Origin: Mercenaria mercenaria
Lineage: Eukaryota > Mollusca > Bivalvia > Venerida > Veneridae
Reading direction: 5' to 3'
NCBI RefSeq assembly: GCF_021730395.1
Contig: NC_069376.1
Location: forward strand, 14,045,001-14,109,000
Length of the DNA stretch: 64,000 nt
A program made the position numbers and the translations under genes. A model generated the notes under the pieces. It was given only the letters and a program-made list of their open reading frames with translations, was not told the origin of the DNA and made no database searches. Each line of letters opens with the position of its first letter. Within the stretch, counting starts at the first letter, position 1. Below are positions 36,701 to 51,700 of the stretch, in pieces.

Positions 36701-39700
36701 AAATCCTCAAGGATTTTCTAACCATCTGGTAATAGATTTCCTAATGAATAAGTAATGATACCTGTTATTTACTGAAAAAATATAGATGTCGATACTCGTC
36801 TGCAAACAAAACTTTGTGTGAATACATACTACAGATTTACTTTTAAATCGTGCATGTAGATACGAAGACTTGCATGTCAGTACTAAGGTCATATTATAAA
36901 CTCATTCTAGTGTGAAAGCTAAGTCAGGTTTCTTTGTAAATCTCAGGCCTTTTTACATGGAGAGGTGGCGAATACCTTAAATGGTATGATCCTCATGCCA
37001 AGTGGGACAGGAGAGGCGTACAAATGCATGTAAATACCGAAACTGCATGTCATTCTAGGGCATCAAACTAGTAAACTAATTCAAGTCTAAAGCTATCTCA
37101 TGTTCCTTTGTCAATCTCAACCTGTTTACATGGAGAGGTGGCAGATACCTTAATGGTCATCCTCGTGCCAAGTAGGACAGGAGGTGTACATATGCATGTA
37201 GATACCAAACTTGCATAATGTAAATACCTAAGTACGTCATACATAGTAAAACCAATTCAAATCTGGAAGATATCTCGTGTTTCTTTGTCAATCCTCAAGC
37301 CTGTTTACATGGAGAGGTGGTGAATACCTTAATTGGTTCAATCCTCTGCCAAGTAGGACAGGAGAGGTGGTACAAATGCATGTAGATACCAATATTTGCA
37401 TGTCACTACTAGTAGTCATTGTAAACTAAATTCTGAAACTACAGTAAAACCAATTCAAATCTGGAAGATATCTCGTGTTTCTTTGTCATCCTCAGCCTGT
37501 TTACATGGAGAGGTGGCGAATACCTTAATTGGTCAGATCCTCATGCCAAGTAGGACAGGAGAGGTGGTACAAATGCATGTAGATACCAACATTTGCATGT
37601 TACTACTTAGTATATCATAGTAAACTAATTCAAGTCTGAAAGCTATAGTAAAACCAATTCAAATCTGGAAGATATCTCATGTTTCTTTGTAATCCTCAGG
37701 CCTGTTTACATGGAGAGGTGGCGAATACCTTAATTGGTCCGATCCTCATGCCAAGTAGGACAGGAGAGGTGGTACAAATGCATGTAGATACCAAATTTGC
37801 ATGTCTACTTAGTATGTCATAGTAAACTAATTCAAGTCTGAAAGCTATTACATTGTTTCTTTGTCAATCCTCGGCCTGTTTACATGGAGAGGTGGCGAAT
37901 ACAGAGTAGTACCGTAAATGGTATGATCCTTGTGCAAAGTAGGACGAGAAGAGGTGGTACAAATGCATGTAGATACCAAGACTTGCATGATGTAAATACT
38001 TAAGTACTTATACAATATAGTAAAACTAATTAATTTATTTAGGTTTTACGCCACCAACACAGTATAGGTTAAAAAACCATTCAATTCAAATCTGAAAGCT
38101 ATCTCATTTTCTTGTCAATCCTCAGGCCTGTTTACATGGAGAGGTGGCAAATACCTTAAATGGTTCGATCCTCATGCAAGTAGGACAGGAGAGGTGGTAC
38201 AAATGCATGTAGATACCAAGATTTGCAGGATGTAATACGCTACCAAAGTTTGTCATACGTAGTAAAAACCAACTCAAATCTGAAAGATATCTCGTGTTTC
38301 TTTGTCAATCCTCAGGCCTGTTTACATGGAGAGGTGGCAAATACCTTAAATGGTTCGATCCTCATGCCAAGTAGGACAGGAGAGGTGGTACAAATGCATG
38401 CAGATACCAAGACTTTCAGGATGTAAATACCTAAGTTTGTCATACGTCGTAAAAATCAATTCAAATCTGAAAGATATCTCGTGTTTCTTTGTCAATCCTC
38501 AGGCCTGTTTACATGGAGAGGTGGCGAATACCTTAAATGTTACGATCCTCATGCCAAGTAGGATAGATTAGGAGAGGTGGTACAAATGCATGTAGATACC
38601 AAGACTTGCATGATGTAAATATTTAAGTATGTCATACATAGTAAAACCAATTCAAATCTGAAAGCTATCTCATGTTTCTTTGTCAATCCTCAGGCCTGTT
38701 TACATGGAGAGGTGGCGAATACCTTAAATGTTACGATCCTCATGCCAAGTAGGATAGATTAGGAGAGGTGGTACAAATGCATGTAGGTACCAAGACTTGC
38801 ATTCTATGATGTAAATATTTAAGTATGTCATACATAGTAAAACCAATTCAAATCTGAAAGCTATCTCATGTTTCTTTGTCAATCTTCAGGCCTTGTTGCC
38901 GACGGAGAGGTGGCGAATACCTTATTGGTATGATCCTCATGTCAAGTGAGACATGAGAGATGGTATAAATGCATGTAGATACCAGCTTGCATGATGTAAA
39001 TTCTTAAGTACGTCATACCTAGAGATCTAGTATCATGGCTATATATGGAGTCACATCAGTCTGTCCATCTACAGTTAGGTCTCTAAACTGCTCTCTAAAT
39101 TTTCAAATAATTTTACATGCACATCACCATCATGAGCGCAAGGAACACGTGCATTTACATGTAACTTTGACCTTCACCTTGACTTGAGATACTTTTAAAG
39201 TCAGTGTCTTCAGAAAATAAGCAATTTAGGTGCCGTACGATATGAAGGTATTCATCACCTTCAGTGATAGCTCTAGTTATTTAAATTTTAAAGATTTAAT
39301 GACTGAAATTGAATCATTTGATACCATTAATGGCATAAAAAGTTTATTCAATGAGTACTGTCTTGTTCTTATAATGCGATCTACTTTTGTCAATACGATT
39401 GCTGTAGAACTGATTGGACCTACATATTTACAACAGTTTAACTGTTTTGTTTCCTTTTTACAGTCCCAATATTATTGCAATTCGGTAGCAAAGATGTTGA
39501 CACCACATGTCGTCTGATGATGAGTTTTACAGGATCGAATAAGGTTTGGTCATTGTATTCCCTGAAAGGAACAAGAGGAGAAAAGAAACTGGAAGACCTG
39601 CATGCCTATCCGCAGGCCAATGCTGGCTGCAGGTCAATATTGAGTAAGTTCTGTATACTGTTACAGTGTGGAGTAAATTTGTTTTTAACATGTCCAGAGA

Positions 39701-42700
39701 AAGAGGATAGGTAGCTTGGTAATTAAAAAAAAAACATGTTTAGAATATTGATAACATAAATCATCATCATTGACGGGTATTTTTTTAGGACAATTCAGAA
39801 AAGAAAAAACTCAGCTGGGCCTCATGTTCTCAAACCATTTTTCAGTCTCATTTGTTGTTTTATCTAAAACATCATAATCAATCGGGAATCCATTTAAATA
39901 GCTGTTTTAAATCTCATTTGTTGTTTCATTAATAGAATATAAGATTTAGATTAACATACATGTGAGCATGGCGCCTAATGTGGATGCCTTTTTTGTGATA
40001 ACGGCAATTTGATTACCACTTTACACCACTGTAATGATTTTTTTTCAGATGCTCTTATGAAAACTCATAAGACAATAACAAAAAAAAGAAGCTGAGGATG
40101 CTGTTTTTAAAACATGTTCCATTCAAAAATGGTGGATTGAAATTTAAGGTAGGCTTATAGATTCTATTGCTTTTCTATTGTTCAGTGTTGATGCTTTTTG
40201 GATAAGTCAGAAAATTTACAACATTAAAACAGCACTTGCTTTGAAGGGCAAACTGACTTAGGTTACAGTTAAATGTATCTAAAGATCAGTGTAACTTGAG
40301 CTCTTGATAATCTTCAGCTTTACTTCTTTATTTTTGGTGTTGCACTAAAAAGGCCAGCATAATTTGATTCAGGTTTTACTGCAGGATTCAGGATGGTTGA
40401 ACTGATATAAAATTAAAGAACCAAATCTTCATCCTTAAAGTTTGCTTAAAACATAAATTTAAGTTTCAGAAACAATTTAAACAAATAATGTGTCTTTGCT
40501 CCAGAATCATTCTATCATTGACATTGTTTTACACAAGTACTTAATATTAATGAATTATATTAAAACAAAAACATTCAATATTATTACAGAAAGGTGTGAC
40601 GGGTGCGGCTACTGCAGGCAGGGAGGATTTGACGGTCAGCCAGAGGATTTGGAGATATACTGTAATGTCTTTAATGTGGACTTGCTTGTGATTTAAGTTT
40701 TCACAAGGGTTTTAGTGTGTGTGAAAGTATGTCAGTTTTCAAAATTGAGCTATGACAATTTGCTCAAACTACATAACTCAAAGAAATTGAAGCGGTCTTG
40801 TTGACGTCATGAGCTTTTGTTTAATACCAGTATTGGTGATATAGGCCCATGATTATATACTGTAGAAAGTGAACAAGTTCACTGCTCGATACAGATAATC
40901 ATATGGCCTGATCTCTGAATGATATTTATGAACCAAAAGAAGGCATAAAATAAAAACATACTGTAGTGATTTAAATTATTGATATTGTTAAACTAGATCT
41001 GGGCCTGTATTCATAAAGGATCTTAGTAAAAAAAATTATCTATAACTTAATATTCTTCAATTAACTCAAAAACTTTTCACGCTCTTTAAATATTTCACAG
41101 CATGACTACAAACTTGTATATTATACCAAAGAAAAATAGATTGGCAACTTGAAAGGCGTATAGAGCAAATCTCGCCAACATCACATGGCAGCTGAATGAG
41201 ATCTCGTTTTAGTAAGCATATTTGATCACAATTGATCGTCAGCAAATGCTTTGAAATAAGAAAACTTCATTGTTTGTGTATAATGCTAATGGTACTTTTT
41301 TAATAATGTTATCAGTATTTTCTACACAGGAAAGCAATGAATTTTTGATTGGAAGTCTGAGAAATCAACAGTTGTTGTAAAATGGGCTCGATTCGGTTTA
41401 TTACACGCCAGTGTAACATTAAATACTGACCACGTTGAAAATTGACCCCGTAGATCCTTTTCGACGTTGAGAATTGACCCCATCAACATTTCAACATCAA
41501 ATTTTGATCAAAGGGTCATTTTTCAACGTTGAGAATTGACCCCGTCAACATTTCAACATTAAATTTTGATCAAAAGATCCTTTTTCAGCGTTGAGAAATG
41601 GTCCCACCAACATTTCAACATTAAATTTTGATCAATGGGGTCAATATCTAATGTTACACCGGCTGTACTGCCAGTTTAATACTTCAGTAAGCATCTGTTG
41701 ATTTGATCATGACTGATCAAATCGGCAAACACTTTGAAATAATATAACGTGAAATAATATAACGCGCTAACACGAGCTGATGCAAGACTCTCCAGTTGCC
41801 ATATTACTGTCAAATCGCCGAATAGTGGAGCGCGCTGTCTTACAGACAGCTCTTTTTGTTGAGATCCCTTAGAGAATTTCAAATTTGTTGTCGCAAATCT
41901 TCACTCTGATGTGTTGCACACCAGTCGCATCCATATAACCATGGTCAAGGTCACACTTTGGTCAAAGGTCAAAAGAGAGTTGATTCTAACACATTCTTTG
42001 TTTATTCTTTTACTATTTTTTATCAGAAAATCAAATTATTGATCGTCTGCGTTACTTAAATTTTGTTTTTCTCAAAAACTGTCAAAGGTAACCATTTGAA
42101 ACTTGGAAAACTTGTTCACTTTTACACATTTTATTCATTGCAATGCAGGTAACCCTGTGATTTGTTTTTACAGAGGTAATACCCCTTACTGCCTGTCAGT
42201 CTCCAGTTTCTCAATACAATGTAACAAGGTATTTTTCTTCTTTACAGTGGTGACCTCATTCTGCTGACTAGGTGACTTTCAATGATTTTTTTGTTGAGCT
42301 ATTGCACTTTTTCGACCTTAAATTTTCAGTTTTTTTTTTTCAATCCAATTACCCAGTATCTTATCATAGGTATTGACATGATACTTGACATAATTTATTG
42401 TGATGACCCAATTTGTTAGACAAGAGGAGGTAACTCTATAAAGGATCATTTTCTAAGAATTATTGCCCTTTTTATACGCCCGTTTGAAAAATTGGACGTA
42501 TTATGGGAACGCCCCTGGCGGGCCGGCAGATGACGTCCGGAGCATATCTTCTTCATGCATGGAGGGATTTTGATGAAACTTGGCACAGTTGCTCACCATC
42601 ATGAGACGGAGTGTCGTGTGCAAGAACCAGGTCACTAGGGCTGTTCAGAGTATGTGCATCCGTGCGTGTGTCCGGATTTGATTGTCCAGACTGTAACTTT

Positions 42701-45700
42701 GACATGCATGGAGTAATCTCGTTTATATTTGGCATGAATGTTAACCTCAGTGAGACGGAGTCATGTGCAGACCACAGGTTCCTATCTCGAAGGTCAAGGT
42801 CACACTTAGAGGTCAAAGGTTAAATTCAATAATGACTTTATCCGGAGCATTTCTTCTTCATGCATGGATGAATTTTGATGAAGCTTGGCACAATTGTTCA
42901 CCATCATGAGACGGAGTGTCATGTGCAAGAACCAGGTCCCTAGGTCTAAGGTCAAGGTCACAATTAGAGGTCAAAGGATACAAGAATGAAAACTTTGTTC
43001 GGAGCATTTCTTCTTCATGCATGGAGGGATTTTGATATTACTTGGCACAAATGTTAACCACCACGAGACAGTGTCATGCGCAAGAACCAGGTCCCTAGGT
43101 CTAAGGTCATGGTCATACTTAGAGGCTAAAGTTCAGATACAAGAATAACATTGTCCGAAGCATTTCTTCTTCATGCATAGAGGGACTTTGATGTAACTTG
43201 GCACAATTGTACACCATCATGAGACGGAGTGTTATGCGCAGGTCCCTTATTTAGAATTACCTTCCTTTGTTGTTACTATAAATAGTTTAGGCCTAAAAAA
43301 AAATTCTTTGTTTCCGGTAACATGCTCAAAAAAATTAGGGTAGGTAGGTCGGAAAATATTTTTTTTTTTATTAAGGGAGACTTTTCGGAAATTATTTTTG
43401 TGTCAAAAATGGATACAAATAAGGAGGTTATGCCTTTAGAGCATCAGTAAGTTGTTTTCTAACATCACTGGCCATGTTTTAAACATAAAAAGTGCAGTTT
43501 TTCAACTTTTTGAAAGTTGAAAAAAATATTCTCAAAGGCCATAAAAACATTTAGGGTCGGGCCAAAAATTTAGGGTAGGTAGGGATACCGGAAACAAACA
43601 ATTTTTTTTACGCCTTACATTGCAACTTTTTCATTACTAGTCGTAGGGAAAAATGGAGATCACTTTTCTGTAGTGCAACATGCATGATACATCCAATTCT
43701 GAGATGTATTTTGACCTGTCTCTACCTGGTAAGATTTTTGTGTGGACTTGCAATTTTTTTTTGGGTGGTGGGGGGGGGGGGGGGGAATTTTTTTTTAAAG
43801 ATTAACTTCCCTTAGTTGTTACTATAAATAACTTACATTGTAACTTTTTTGTAATTGATCATATGGAAAAACCAAGACCACCTTTTTGTGGTACAGCATA
43901 GATGTTTTAATCAGTAACTTGAGAACCACTTTACCTAGAATGTTAAAACATAATAGGATGATTGCACATGCAGAGTTTATGACCCCTATTTATTTTGGGG
44001 GTCACTGGACCTGAACGTGAGAAACAGTTTCCATTTCATAACTTAAGAACCACTAAGTCCAGTATTTTGAAACTTAGTCGGATGATTGGACATGCCAAGT
44101 AGATGATCCCTTTTGCAGCCAACCATCATTGTCTCTTTGACTTTTACTCCTGTCCCCTATTGACTTCTTGCCTATACGACTATGCATTTGGGGAGACATG
44201 CATTTTTCTTCAAAATCATCTTCTAGTTCACCTTTGCCGATCTTGCAGCTCATGAAGTCTGTATTTACCTTGTTCCTGTGGGCATGTCATTGTATTAGAT
44301 TTTGTTATCGTTTAACTACATAAGCTTTTTGTATTTAATTAAATTGAATTATCGTTATCGTTAAACTACATAATCTTTTTATACCGGTAATTTTGGACTT
44401 GAATTATCATATATTGTTAAACTACATAAGTTTTTTGTATTTGATGGATTTAAATAATTGTTACGTATGCTTTAAACTATATTGTATTATCAAGGGGTGC
44501 GGTATTCCCATATACTGCTTAAGGGATTACTTTCGTTGTTTCTGAACTTTAACAAATATTTTAGTAAATTTTATAATTAGATCTTGAATTAAAATATGTA
44601 ATTGAAATTTTGTTTTGCTTATTTATTTAAACATGAGCTGTCAAAAGTAGGTTGTATTTTGGTGGTTTCACAACGTTAACCAACAACGTTGTCACAACGT
44701 TGATACGACTCCACATTTTTACGTTGTCACAACGTTGTATCTGACCGCAACACAACGTTATGCCACAACGTTGTCGCAACGTTGACACGACTCCACACTT
44801 TTACGTTGTCACAACGTTGTTTCTAACGTTGTCACAACGTACAGCACAACGTTGTAACAACGTTGTCACAACGTTACTGTGCTTCCTGGGATAACATTCA
44901 AACGACATGAACGATGAACAAAACTAAGCTACGTCCCCCCACTGACCGCTCTTGAGCTTTGGTTAACATTGGCCCATTGGCATACTTCAAGTTGTGAAAA
45001 CGCTATAAACACAACAAATCAAGGGCCACAACTTCACTGAAAACCACTGAGCCGGAACATGGCGAGGACATGCACTATTACGCTCGGCAGTTATTACTTT
45101 TGTGAAATTTGGAGTACTTCTTTCTCTTAACATCGAAAATTGCGCTCGGAAAAGGTAAAATACGACAAACATTCAATGAAAATCAATAATCTTAAACATT
45201 ATGATAAAATGCCCATTGATCACTACTGTAATGTTTGGTGGAAATCCGTCTATGAATAGAACAGAAGCAGCCGAAAACTTTAATATTGACGAAAGTCATC
45301 AAACCATATGCTCAACTAGGCTCGGAGAAGATCCGCCTAGTGGTGTATGAAAAGTTGTAATGACAAACTTTGTGACAGTCAGACGATCAGACTGCCAGAC
45401 AGACGGACAGCACTGAAAGCATTATCTCTCGACCACTACATGAGGGGAAAATAAATATGGTTTCAATGGTACGTATTTTTAAAATGCTAAATTAGATAAG
45501 TGTACAGACAAAAACTCTTTTATACTGTAGTGTTTAAAGTGATACCAAGGCGATGTCGTGAACGAAAAATTGTTTTAAACTGCTATACACTTTATTGTAC
45601 TAAAATTCTTAGTTTAGAAGGATTCGAGGGGCACCTGGGGTCTTCCTCCACCATTAAAACTGGAAAGTCGCCATATGAACTATCATGTGTCGGTGCGACG

Positions 45701-48700
45701 TTAAATCAACAACAACAACAAAATTAGAAGGATACATTTACAGTGTACGTTTACTAGGTTATGATACTACATGAGATTTGCTTGAAATTTCAAATTCCTA
45801 ATCCAATGTAACTTTAATTCAAAATGTTCATGATTTCGTGATTTAAAACAAAACTATTTTTGGTTTATGTGCCATTCAATGGAACAATGAAGTTACTATG
45901 GCTAATTATCGTTTCCTACAAGATATCTATCCTTGTCGTTTTACCTGTATCGAGATCAACCTGTCCTGAATCAGTAGACGTAAGTTCGGATGTAGTTTTC
46001 ATGGAAGTGTTTGGTGTCGTAGATCGAATTGTTGTCGGTTCAGCTGTTATTGTTGTCTGTACAGTTGCTATGGTTGTTTCAGCTGTTATTTTTGTCTGTA
46101 CAGTTGCTATTGTTGTCTCAGCTACTATTGTTGTCTGTACAGCTGCTATTGTTGCTGTTGTTGTCTGTACAGCTGTTTTTGTTGTCTGTTTAGCTGATAT
46201 TGGTGTCTGCACATCTGCTTTAAATACACGTGCTTATAAACATTATCCAAATAAGTATTATATATTATAATATAGCTTATTTTGAAACTTTTTTATTATT
46301 GGTCGTAGGGAAAAACCGAGACCACTTTTCTGTGGTACAACATGGATGGTACCTCCAATTTTTAGGTGTATTTTTACATACCTGTACCTGATAAGGATAA
46401 AAAAATTTGGACTTTGAATATTTTTTGTGGACAATGACTTTTTTAAAGTTTTTCTTTTGTTGTTCCAGTCATTCGGGTTACTGCAGTCAAGTTCTTTAAA
46501 TTTGCTCCCATCCTCTGATGTAACCCTTCGGGCGTATATTGTCCCGCTTGGTGGATCTCTTGTTATTGTAGCCAATGGTTTTGGTTAGAATCTTAGCATT
46601 ATTATTGATTTTATTTGTAATTGGTCGATCTAATGCATAAAGACTTCACTGAACTACATTTCCGCTGCGGATTAAAAAAGAATACGAATAAAATAGAGGA
46701 CATATAATTTAGGAAACAAGCCCCACTATCGACTGTATTTCTTCTTAACTTCAGCGTCTCTGATTGGTTGGTAAATGAATGTCATGCATGCATCAATGAT
46801 TTCAATAACAAGAAAGTAAAACTTGAATATAAAATGAATTATGTAAATAAGAAATCATGCGCAATAATATACAAAGGAATAAACAATTCCATTATTCATC
46901 CTGAAACTGTTATTGATATGATACAGTAGAGATGCTAAATAACATCAGATATATGAATGCTCATTAGTAACAATGTGGTTTGAAACTATATTGTTTTCAA
47001 TAATTCCGTAACGCGTTTGTTTTATGGCCATGTACAATCATGTGTCATGTATTCGTTATGTATTCATTCATGTTAATTGTTATTGTAGATTTCACACTCA
47101 AGACCGGATGTCAAGCAAATCGTCAGAACATACATGTTTTACAATGTCGATGACACTCCCGTAAAATTCAATCAATTTATCACAGAATGAGGAATGTCAT
47201 ATTATTATCTTAGCGAAAAACGTGAACAGCCCCATCTTTATTGAAATGCAATTGATTCTCTTTTGCGATGAGGTTAGGATACACAATTATACCAAAGAAA
47301 AGCAGGTCTTGCGATTTCAGACCCGAATGCATTTTCGTTAAGACTTTCAAAGTTTTGTTATTATCTGACCGTGTGTGTAGGTACGGCGATGAGAGATTAA
47401 AGCAAAAGTGATCTAAGTACATCCTCAGAACCGTCTCCAACTCGACAATTTAACATTTTCTTGCATTATTTATATAATATGTCATTATAAAGGGAATAGA
47501 AATTGATAACGTGTAAGCATATCGGCTTACTCCTTAGCAAAATATTAACCCCGCAAATGGTTAAATTGCTAGCACAGTAATATGACAAACATTAATAATT
47601 GTCTATTCAAATGACCAGAAATCGAATTTTAGCATATCTAGGCAATTTTATTATGTTGACGTCACGTTGACGTGTTATTTAGCGCCGTGTACGCATCAAG
47701 AAATAGCGCTTTAAACTTTGATGAAATATTTTACTTTAAACATGTTTAAAACGAAATGTTATATAGCATAACTGTTTAGATTAATTTATAAACACGGACT
47801 TGGTTAAACGGATCATGGAGTTCAGCCCTGAGTCCAGGTTTATGTTTTCTGTGAGGAGTTGATCACAAAGTGTCTAAAATAATGCGTAACCATCACAGAT
47901 TCATGTGCTTCAGAATCCAGGATAGGTTGACTGTCTGCCTTACATAACTGAAATACTGTCAAAAACGACATTAAACCCAAAACTAAACTTGCCCCTCATC
48001 GATGTGGGTTCGAGTCTCACTCGTGGCTTGAATTCTTCATGTGAAGAAGCCATCCTGTGGCTAACGGAAGGTCGGTGGTTCTACCCAGGTGCCCGGCTCG
48101 TGATGAAATAATGCACGAAAGGACACCTGGGGTCTTCCTCCACCTTCAAAGCTGGAAAGTCGCCATATGACCTATAATTGTGTCGGTGCGACGTTAAACC
48201 CAGCAAAGTAAAAAGAAATACTTTACAATGCTACGTGCGAAGCACGAGGTAGTTTTGATCTTTTGTTTGGAAAAAACTGTAACGATGTAGGGCCTTCATA
48301 ACAAATCATTAAACATCTTAAATCAATGAAGCCGATGTCGCACCTTTTCTACAAACAGTTTAAATCGACAATAGAACATATGTAATTAATTGATCATTTA
48401 ACATCAATGAGTAATTACTTCTTTAATGACCGCGAAGTGGGCATATTTTTGTAGGCGTCAACAAACCTTTCATTGGTGATTATTGCAGCGAAGTCACGCG
48501 AAATTTAGCAAACATGTGTTTTTCAAATCGGGTATATACGGCGATATTCGGTGGTTCTACCCAGGTGCCCGACTCGTGATGAAATATTCGCCTAGAAATT
48601 GGTTTTGATGAAAAACGTTGACCGTACCATTCAGCTGATATATTAGTTAAATTTGATGGTTATAATGATGACATTTCGAGCTGGCTAGGTGGCGATTCTG

Positions 48701-51700
48701 TTACGACAGTCACTGTTTCTGCAACACAACATCTACTGCATTGTCACAGTCTTGTGCCTGTTGGGTTTTGACGCTTAATACGTACCTGTTTAATTCATTG
48801 AGATATTGCCAGTGAGACGGTTGAAATGGATTTTGATTGCAAACAAAATGAGACAAACCGTCTTAAATACGTTCAGTTAAGTTTCTCACAACATTGTATC
48901 ATTTTCTCATACACGAAAGTTGACACGCCTTACCTTTATTGTACATAGATTGTTCAGAGAAGCTGTTGATACTTTCTATTGTTGTTGTCAATGTATGAGT
49001 TTTTGGTGGTGGTTTTGATTTCGTATCAATTACTGTAATAAAAGCACAACACAGTAAGTTCTTATTAAAGAAATAATTTATAGCAAAACCGTGCAGGTCA
49101 GTTTTCAGCCAGTCACCATTGTGTTTATTTTATCGGATATTGTTTAGGGTAGAAAATTCAAATATCTCTGACAAATTCTAATTGTTTTGTTTACACGTTC
49201 TGGATATGGTTGATATTTACTACTCCAACAAATTTTCGACTTAGAAGCGTAAATCATTTAAATGTATGTCGTGGGACAAAATCTGTTTATGAATCTGATG
49301 TATTTATAGGGAATCGATCCTACCGATTTTCGTCGCGAACAAAAATCAGGATCGATCCCTCTACGGTAACATGCGATATATACCGAATGAGATATACTAT
49401 TGAATTAAAAAATGTGGTCTTTCTGCACGTGCACAGAGCGTCTGACTTCGGATTTTTTGGAAGAATACGCGTTTTCCGTGTGCGTAATAAGCGTCCACAT
49501 AACTTGTCCGAACCGCAACGTCTTGCACATCAGTACAGATATTTGCAGTATTGTTTTTATTCCAAACTCTACCTTTAAATTGATACAAACGCATATTTCT
49601 GAGCAAGCTGATGGACTGTAACGATTCCGATTGAGGCATTGCCTTATTTCATATTACTTGGACCAATTTCTAGTATGGTTCAGCTTGTAAAATAATATAA
49701 ATGTGTGTTAAAAATTGCTGAATTTCTTGATATATGCTCTGCAAAGAGGCACGTGGTGTTACAACTGTGCTTTTACACTATCTATACAAGATAGTCGGTT
49801 ATACGTTGAGCGTAATATTTTCACGAGGGCATGGATCGTCGTACGACGTGCAACAGCAGGAGTGTATTGCTATAAATGAGTTCGATTCATATATGTCTTT
49901 CATTGTTAAATTTACATCAAATATGATAAAAAAAATTAATTCGCGCATGTATGTCGCCAAATGGTACGTCGTCTATCTAGCCAGGGCCGAAAATTGTCTT
50001 GGGGAATAATTCATTTAGGGCGCAAATGATTGCGAAGTATTTTACATAGCGAATAACCAACTGAGTGTATGTCTTAAAGAATCAAGACAGTTGTAGGTTA
50101 TGACAGAATGTTTTTTTTTTTAAGTTAGATCAAATTTGAAAGTGCTATTTCTCAATACATGCATGGCACAGAAAATCACGTCGACGTGACGTATCTTATT
50201 TCCTTATGATGATTTAAGCAATAGATCTACTTGTTGGATTCAAATGTCAAATCTTTAAAAAAAATTAAAACACACAAATAACGGTAATCAAGTGATATTT
50301 TGTCTTCTTATAAGTTGTTAGAAAGTTTCACACTTACACCTTATGTCATATACTGACATTTTGTTTGGACCTCCACAGATTTCATTCTGGTTTCCTGGAC
50401 ATTTATATTCACAACTGACATGTTTAGGAGTCCCACGAAAGCTCATACCACAAATACAGTAATAGGACTGCAAAATACAAAAGATAGCATGCTTACAGTG
50501 CTTTGTTAATATAATGTTGTTGTTAAGGTAGTTCACTAACGACACTCGGCAATTTCCGTGCAATTACGTATTTTCCGTATTCTACTTCGTCAGTCTTCGG
50601 CTGTCCTCAACATAATGATTTTCATGCCTGCCGGAATAAACCGGAATCGTACACGGAAAAATACGTCATCAAACGGAAATTCGCACACGGAAAAATACGT
50701 CATCAAACGGAAATTGTCGATTGATATGACGTGTCCACTACCTTAAATAGTATACTCATATTGATTTCAGTGACACATGCAAAAAAATAAAGGTACCGAA
50801 TTATTTTATACGGAATTATTTTATTAATTTAGCTTTAATATACCCTGTCCACATTTATGAAAAAGACAGAAAATATGCCGATTCATTTTTTTTTGAAAAT
50901 TATACAGAAATTACATTTGATCTTTTGATAAATTATCTCGTCAGAATTATGCAGTAGGCTACGTTATCTATGACGGCTTCACGTCGAACACAATTTTCAC
51001 ACTTGTGTAGGATTAAACATTTAATTTCGTCTACTTATACCGCAGTTTCATAGCATTTACTTAGTACTTGTCGTTTTTTTTTTTTCAGAAAACATTTTAT
51101 CTCAATATAAAAACGCCAGCTATGATCTTGGGTATATTCTTCTCGGTTATTTACCTTTTGAGATTACCACTAGCCAATAGATTGCCAACAGTTTATAAAA
51201 CGTTTGCAACGATATCCACAAAAAATTAAATGCAATTAAGCATAAGACTTTGCAACGATATTCACAAAAAATTAAATTCAATTAAACATACTTTAAAAAT
51301 CAACGCGATTTGAAAAGAATATTGTTTTAAATATGGACACAAAATGTATATAATATTACTGCAAAACTGATTGTAATAGATCATAAGGTTCGAAGTTCGA
51401 AGTACATTTTCGTTTTTGTCGTGTTTAGCGACGAGTGGAGTTTCCACTTTTTTATTTCATTAAATCGATAATAAAATTCGAACACAAAGCTGTATTTGTA
51501 TATATTAATGTAAACTTTTAAACTTTTGAGACGTAAGAATGCACTTGACATGATTATTGCAAATTTGTATGCATTTCGGATGAAAAATGCATTAGTCATA
51601 ATTTTGAACTTTGATTGTAGAAGGCTAGATTTATTTTAACTTCTAAAACATTCGATAACATTTGATGCTAAAAAGATATCCTAACTTGCGACTGCGTCAA

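Larger units (their letters stand above)
33782..44891. mobile_element. Candidate 11.1-kb DNA transposon with AACGTT-rich ends
   Basis: The left end TCCCAGCAAACACA and right end TGTGCTTCCTGGGA are inverted repeats (12 of 14 match), each flanked by TA. Both ends are followed inward by 220-370 bp of repeated palindromes of the ACAACGTTGT type (33795-34165 and 44668-44890). Inside lie the 187-bp tandem array, a candidate small gene on the + strand, and nested repeats. I cannot name the superfamily; the TA flanks fit several. It could also be two separate relics that happen to face each other. Confidence 0.5.

Noticed and set aside
42553-42823. ORFs on both strands near 42.6 kb
   Set aside because: They lie in the GTCCGGAGCAT interspersed repeat; the frame is not shared by neighbouring subunits.
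46258-46575. 105-codon ORF next to gene D exon 5
   Set aside because: More than half is interspersed-repeat sequence shared with 61.3-61.5 kb; the remainder has no recognisable domain.
49210-49578. 122-codon ORF on the + strand
   Set aside because: No domain, no splice-site logic, located in an intron of gene D that aligns in part with gene C intron 3, where no such ORF is kept.
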